A stretch of DNA of 64,000 nt from positions 1 through 64,000 of the forward strand of contig CAIPYM010000053.1 of the NCBI GenBank assembly GCA_903869345.1. Direction: 5' to 3'. Under the pieces are notes generated by a model that made no database searches, was not told the origin of the DNA, and saw only the letters and a program-made list of their open reading frames with translations. This DNA is from an uncultured Pseudomonadota bacterium. Lineage in GTDB: Bacteria > Pseudomonadota > Alphaproteobacteria > UBA9219. This document shows positions 60,751 to 64,000 of the stretch, piece by piece (positions within the stretch are counted from its first letter, which is position 1; each line of letters begins with the position of its first letter). A program made the position numbers and the translations under genes.

Positions 60751-61935
60751 TTAACGATAGAGGGTGTCAGCCATAAGGCCCCTTGAATCAACCGTCCACG
60801 GCTGCGCGCCTGCGGCGACGAAGGGCGCGAAGACCTCGGGGTCGGTGCCCGTGAGCCAGGCCTGAACGCCCAGCGACGTCAGTTCTTCAAACAGCGCGGC
60901 GCGGCGAAGGGAATCCAAATGCGCGGCGATATCATCCAATAACACCAGCGGCGCAAGGCCGCGCGTTCGCGTCACAACGCGCGTGTAGGCCAGGACAATC
61001 GCGACCAGCAGCGCCTTTTGCTCGCCCGTTGAGCAGTGCGCGGCCAGGCACGCGTGAACGGGGTGCGTGACGCGCAAATCGCTCCGGTGCGGCCCGATCG
61101 ACGACAGGCCTTGTGCGGCGTCCTCGCGCCGGGCACTCGCCAACGCCTCGCGGAAATGATCTTCCACAACAAGCGCGGGGGTGCGATCCAGGGCTTCCTC
61201 GGCCAGACCCTCCAGCGCCAACTCCGCCTGAGGAAACGCGCTGGTGGTCTCCGGCATGACCGCCTGCAATTGGCGCACGAGGTGCCGCCGCGCGGCGGCA
61301 ATCGCCACGCCCGTTTGCGCCAGATCGTTTTCCAGCGCCCCGAGCCACGTCGTGTCCGCGACCCCGTCCCGCAGCAGACGCAGGCGCTCGCGCAAAGCGC
61401 GTTCGTAACGTTGCACGCGGCCCCCGTGCGCCGGATCGAAACTCGCCGCCAAGCGGTCCAGAAGCTTACGCCGCGCCCCCGGCCCCTCGGCCAACAGGCG
61501 GTCCATCGTGGGTGTGATCCAGGCCACCGCGACGTGCTCGCCCAGAGCCTGTTGGCTGGACACAGGGCGACCGTCCACGCGCAAAACGCGCCGTCCCGTC
61601 GGGCTCCCTTCCGGGTCGCGCCCGGTCCCCAGCGCCACGATCCCCGCCGAAGTCTCAACGTGCGCGGCGACGGCCCAGGGCTCGGCGCTGGTGCGGCACT
61701 GGAGGTCACCGCCCCCGGCGCGGCGAAGACCCCGGCCCGGCGCAAGCAAGCTAATCGCTTCCAAAAGGTTCGTTTTACCGCTGCCGTTGGGACCCGTAAG
61801 GACGACGGGGGAGCGGTCCACGGTCAGCCGCGCCTCGCGGTAGCTGCGAAACGCCCGCAGGGTCAGCTCCAGGACGGCCAGCGCCCGAGGCTCCTCCTCC
61901 AGGGCGGGGCAAGGCGAGGCGGCGGTGGACGGCAT
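60751..61935 (-). CDS. recF: DNA replication/repair protein RecF
   Basis: LELTLRAFRSYREARLTVDRSPVVLTGPNGSGKTNLLEAISLLAPGRGLR...STGEQKALLVAIVLAY...LVLLDDIAAHLD. Confidence 0.94.
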   Translation of the reverse strand: MPSTAASPCPALEEEPRALAVLELTLRAFRSYREARLTVDRSPVVLTGPNGSGKTNLLEAISLLAPGRGLRRAGGGDLQCRTSAEPWAVAAHVETSAGIVALGTGRDPEGSPTGRRVLRVDGRPVSSQQALGEHVAVAWITPTMDRLLAEGPGARRKLLDRLAASFDPAHGGRVQRYERALRERLRLLRDGVADTTWLGALENDLAQTGVAIAAARRHLVRQLQAVMPETTSAFPQAELALEGLAEEALDRTPALVVEDHFREALASARREDAAQGLSSIGPHRSDLRVTHPVHACLAAHCSTGEQKALLVAIVLAYTRVVTRTRGLAPLVLLDDIAAHLDSLRRAALFEELTSLGVQAWLTGTDPEVFAPFVAAGAQPWTVDSRGLMADTLYR

Positions 61936-61983
61936 GCGCCCCTTCTCCCACGCGCCCTTCCCGCCGTCAACGCGGGGGACGGA

Positions 61984-63075
61984 TTAAGCCCCCGCCTCCC
62001 GTTTCAGCAACCCCAGGACATTCAGCAAGACGGTTTTGCGGTCGAGGTGGACGGTGTCGGCCTCGGCAAACAGGCGGGCGATGCGCTCGGCCAGGTCCAC
62101 CAAATGACCTGCGGGAACCGATGCCGCCAAACGCGCCGCGAACGCGGGCAGAGCGTGCGCGTCGGCTGCACTCGTGCCCGCCCCACCCGGACCTCCGCCA
62201 AGAACGGCGGCGCGTGCGGCACAGCGGAGCATGTCCACAATCAACGCGGTGATCAAACCAAACGCGCGGGAATCGGCCTTCCGGCTCACGCGGTCGGCCA
62301 GCGCGTGCAACGTCCCCCCATCGCCGCGCGACCCGGCGGCAAGCCACGCCACGATATCCTCGTAAAGCGGCACGATGCCGCTGGCCCGCAACCGCAGCGC
62401 AAACCCCGGACTGCCACGGGCAAGCTCCACCAGACGCTGCCCCTCTCTGGCGTCGGTCGGCCACGCCCCGAGGCGCTCCAGCGCCTGCCGCACGTCTTCG
62501 GGCGGCAACGGACCCAGAGGCATGACGCGGCAGCGTGATCGGATGGTCGTGAGCAACGTCCCGACCGAAGGAGCCGTCAGAAGGATCAGGGTCTTTGGAG
62601 GTGGCTCTTCAATGACCTTCAGCAGGGCGTTTTGGCCCGTGCGGTTCAGGGACTCGGCCTCCTCAATCAGGGCGACGCGCCAGCCGCCGCGCGTGGCGGT
62701 CTTGCTGAGAAAAGGCGTGAGTTTCCGGGCTTCTTCGACGGGCAACGTGTCGCGCGGGAGGCCCGTTTTCTCGTCCATCGGGCGGCGAAGGACGATCAGA
62801 TCCGGGTGGCTTTCGGCGGCGACCAAACGAGCGGCGGGTGTTTCCAGATCCACCTCGCGCGGGCCGTTGCGCCCGTCCGACAGCACGTAATGCGCCCCGT
62901 GCCACGCGAGCGTCGCCTTGCCGATTCCCGCCCGCCCCGTAAAAAGCCACGCATGCGGCATGCGGCCTGAATCGTAAGCTTGCGTGAACGCCTCGAGCGC
63001 CGCCGTATGCCCGACCAAAACGGGCGTCGCGGCGGAGGACGGGATGGTGACGGCAAGATCAGGATCAGCGGCCAT
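61984..63075 (-). CDS. holB: DNA polymerase III subunit delta'
   Basis: LVGHTAALEAFTQAYDSGRMPHAWLFTGRAGIGKATLAW...TGQNALLKVIEEPPPKTLILLTAPSVGTLLTTIRSRC. Confidence 0.92.
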   Translation of the reverse strand: MAADPDLAVTIPSSAATPVLVGHTAALEAFTQAYDSGRMPHAWLFTGRAGIGKATLAWHGAHYVLSDGRNGPREVDLETPAARLVAAESHPDLIVLRRPMDEKTGLPRDTLPVEEARKLTPFLSKTATRGGWRVALIEEAESLNRTGQNALLKVIEEPPPKTLILLTAPSVGTLLTTIRSRCRVMPLGPLPPEDVRQALERLGAWPTDAREGQRLVELARGSPGFALRLRASGIVPLYEDIVAWLAAGSRGDGGTLHALADRVSRKADSRAFGLITALIVDMLRCAARAAVLGGGPGGAGTSAADAHALPAFAARLAASVPAGHLVDLAERIARLFAEADTVHLDRKTVLLNVLGLLKREAGA

Positions 63076-63102
63076 GCAATGCCCCTTCTCGCCCTTGCCC
63101 CC

Positions 63103-63561
63103 TTAGCCCCCGAGCCGCGCCTTGACCTGCGGGCCGACGGTGGCGAAATCAAGGACATCCGCGTGCGTGGCTTTCAGCGCGGCCATCACCTTGCCCATGT
63201 CCTTCAGCGTCGTCGCACCCGTGGCCTGAATCGCGGTGGCAATGGCCGCATCGGTTTCCTCCGCGCTCAAAAGCCGGGGCAAGAAACGCTCAATCACGGT
63301 GATTTCGGCGGCTTCCTTTTGCGCGAGTTCCGGGCGGTGGCCCTGCTCGTAAAGCGTCATGGACTCGCGTCGTTGCTTGACCATCCCGCGCAGCATCGTG
63401 ACCAGCTCGGCGTCACCGACCCCTTGCGTGTTGCCACTGGGCCGGGCCGCAATGTCCAGGTCTTTGGCTTTCGCAAGAATCTGACGAACCGTGCCAACCG
63501 TCGTCTCATCCTTGGCCAACATCGCGACCTTCAGGGCTTGGGTCAACGTCTCACGAAGCAT
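63103..63561 (-). CDS. yqeY: GatB/YqeY domain protein
   Basis: MLRETLTQALKVAMLAKDETTVGTVRQILAKAKD...LYEQGHRPELAQKEAAEITVIERFLPRLLS; divergent from carA; start ATG 63561. Confidence 0.92.
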   Translation of the reverse strand: MLRETLTQALKVAMLAKDETTVGTVRQILAKAKDLDIAARPSGNTQGVGDAELVTMLRGMVKQRRESMTLYEQGHRPELAQKEAAEITVIERFLPRLLSAEETDAAIATAIQATGATTLKDMGKVMAALKATHADVLDFATVGPQVKARLGG

Positions 63562-63646
63562 CGGGAACCTCCTTCTTACGCAAGGGAAAAACACCTCTCG
63601 GGATGGGTTGCCTCCTACCACGCGGGACGCCATAGTGCCAACCGCT

Positions 63647-64000
63647 ATGCTTCCCACGGACCCCTCTTTGGCGCTCGGCGCCCTTTCCCCACCCCCTTCC
63701 GGCACGACGGGGGCGCTTGTTTTGGCCGACGGCACAACGCTTTGGGGCCGGGGTCTCGGGGCCGAGGGGCACGCGGTGGGCGAGGTCTGCTTCACCACCG
63801 CCATGAGCGGCTACCAAGAAGTCCTGACCGACCCCAGCTTTGCGGGCCAAATCATCACGTTCACGTTCCCGCACATCGGCAACGTGGGTACGAACCCGGA
63901 CGACCTGGAAAGCAAGCGTCCCGCCGCCCGAGGGCTTGTGATGCGGGCGCATCCGACCGAACCCTCCAACTGGCGCGCCAAAGAGCCGTTGGAGGCGTGG
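63647..64000 (+). CDS. carA: carbamoyl-phosphate synthase small subunit (partial, runs off window)
   Basis: ATG 63647 opens MLPTDPSLALGALSPPPSGTTGALVLADGTTLWGRGLGAEGHAVGEVCFTTAMSGYQEVLTDPSFAGQIITFTFPHIGNVGTN...; open at window end and absent from the ORF track. Confidence 0.93.
   Translation, partial: MLPTDPSLALGALSPPPSGTTGALVLADGTTLWGRGLGAEGHAVGEVCFTTAMSGYQEVLTDPSFAGQIITFTFPHIGNVGTNPDDLESKRPAARGLVMRAHPTEPSNWRAKEPLEAW

Noticed and set aside
60751-63075. recF next to holB rather than dnaA-dnaN as an unusual arrangement
   Set aside because: recF is often detached from dnaA/dnaN in alphaproteobacteria; not notable without comparison.
63103-63804. Extended N-terminus of YqeY ORF
   Set aside because: Antisense to the start of carA; the domain starts at MLRETLTQALK (63561).
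1-64000. CRISPR array, integrase, transposase or prophage
   Set aside because: Looked for regularly spaced repeats and for such proteins in the ORF track; none recognised.

Overview
High-GC, gene-dense bacterial chromosome segment. Gene content (BdhA, PhaC, RecX, DUF1491, HpnL-like, long-form HisG) suggests an alphaproteobacterium; this is inference only. Most of the window is core metabolism and information processing: galU, pth, rplY, prs, hisG, purC, rsmE, a SurA/PpiD-like PPIase, dsbA-like, accB-accC, prfA, fabH-plsX-rpmF, tRNA-Phe(GAA), sodB, an adenosine-kinase-like PfkB protein, aroA, lepA, murC-murB, glmM, bioD, rpmI-rplT, leuS, rlmN, phaC, surE, clpX, hisS, recX, serA-serC, bdhA, recF, holB, yqeY and a 5' fragment of carA. 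The accessory content is: (i) an orphan ORF flanked by ~80-bp repeats, next to an MGS-like/cytosine-deaminase-like fusion whose 3' end abuts a secreted HEVAH protein; (ii) a compact, probably horizontally acquired type II restriction-modification locus with a controller (C) protein, a textbook double C-box upstream of C.R and a related site at the methyltransferase promoter, next to a decapitated DMT transporter; (iii) a DUF2786-like multidomain protein; (iv) an HTH regulator and a small orphan ORF with related palindromic upstream motifs; (v) two families of dispersed bipartite palindromic repeats, one copy of which lies in the N-terminal coding region of rlmN. No CRISPR array, IS transposase, prophage or rRNA was seen. 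All family calls come from reading protein motifs by eye; no searches were run.
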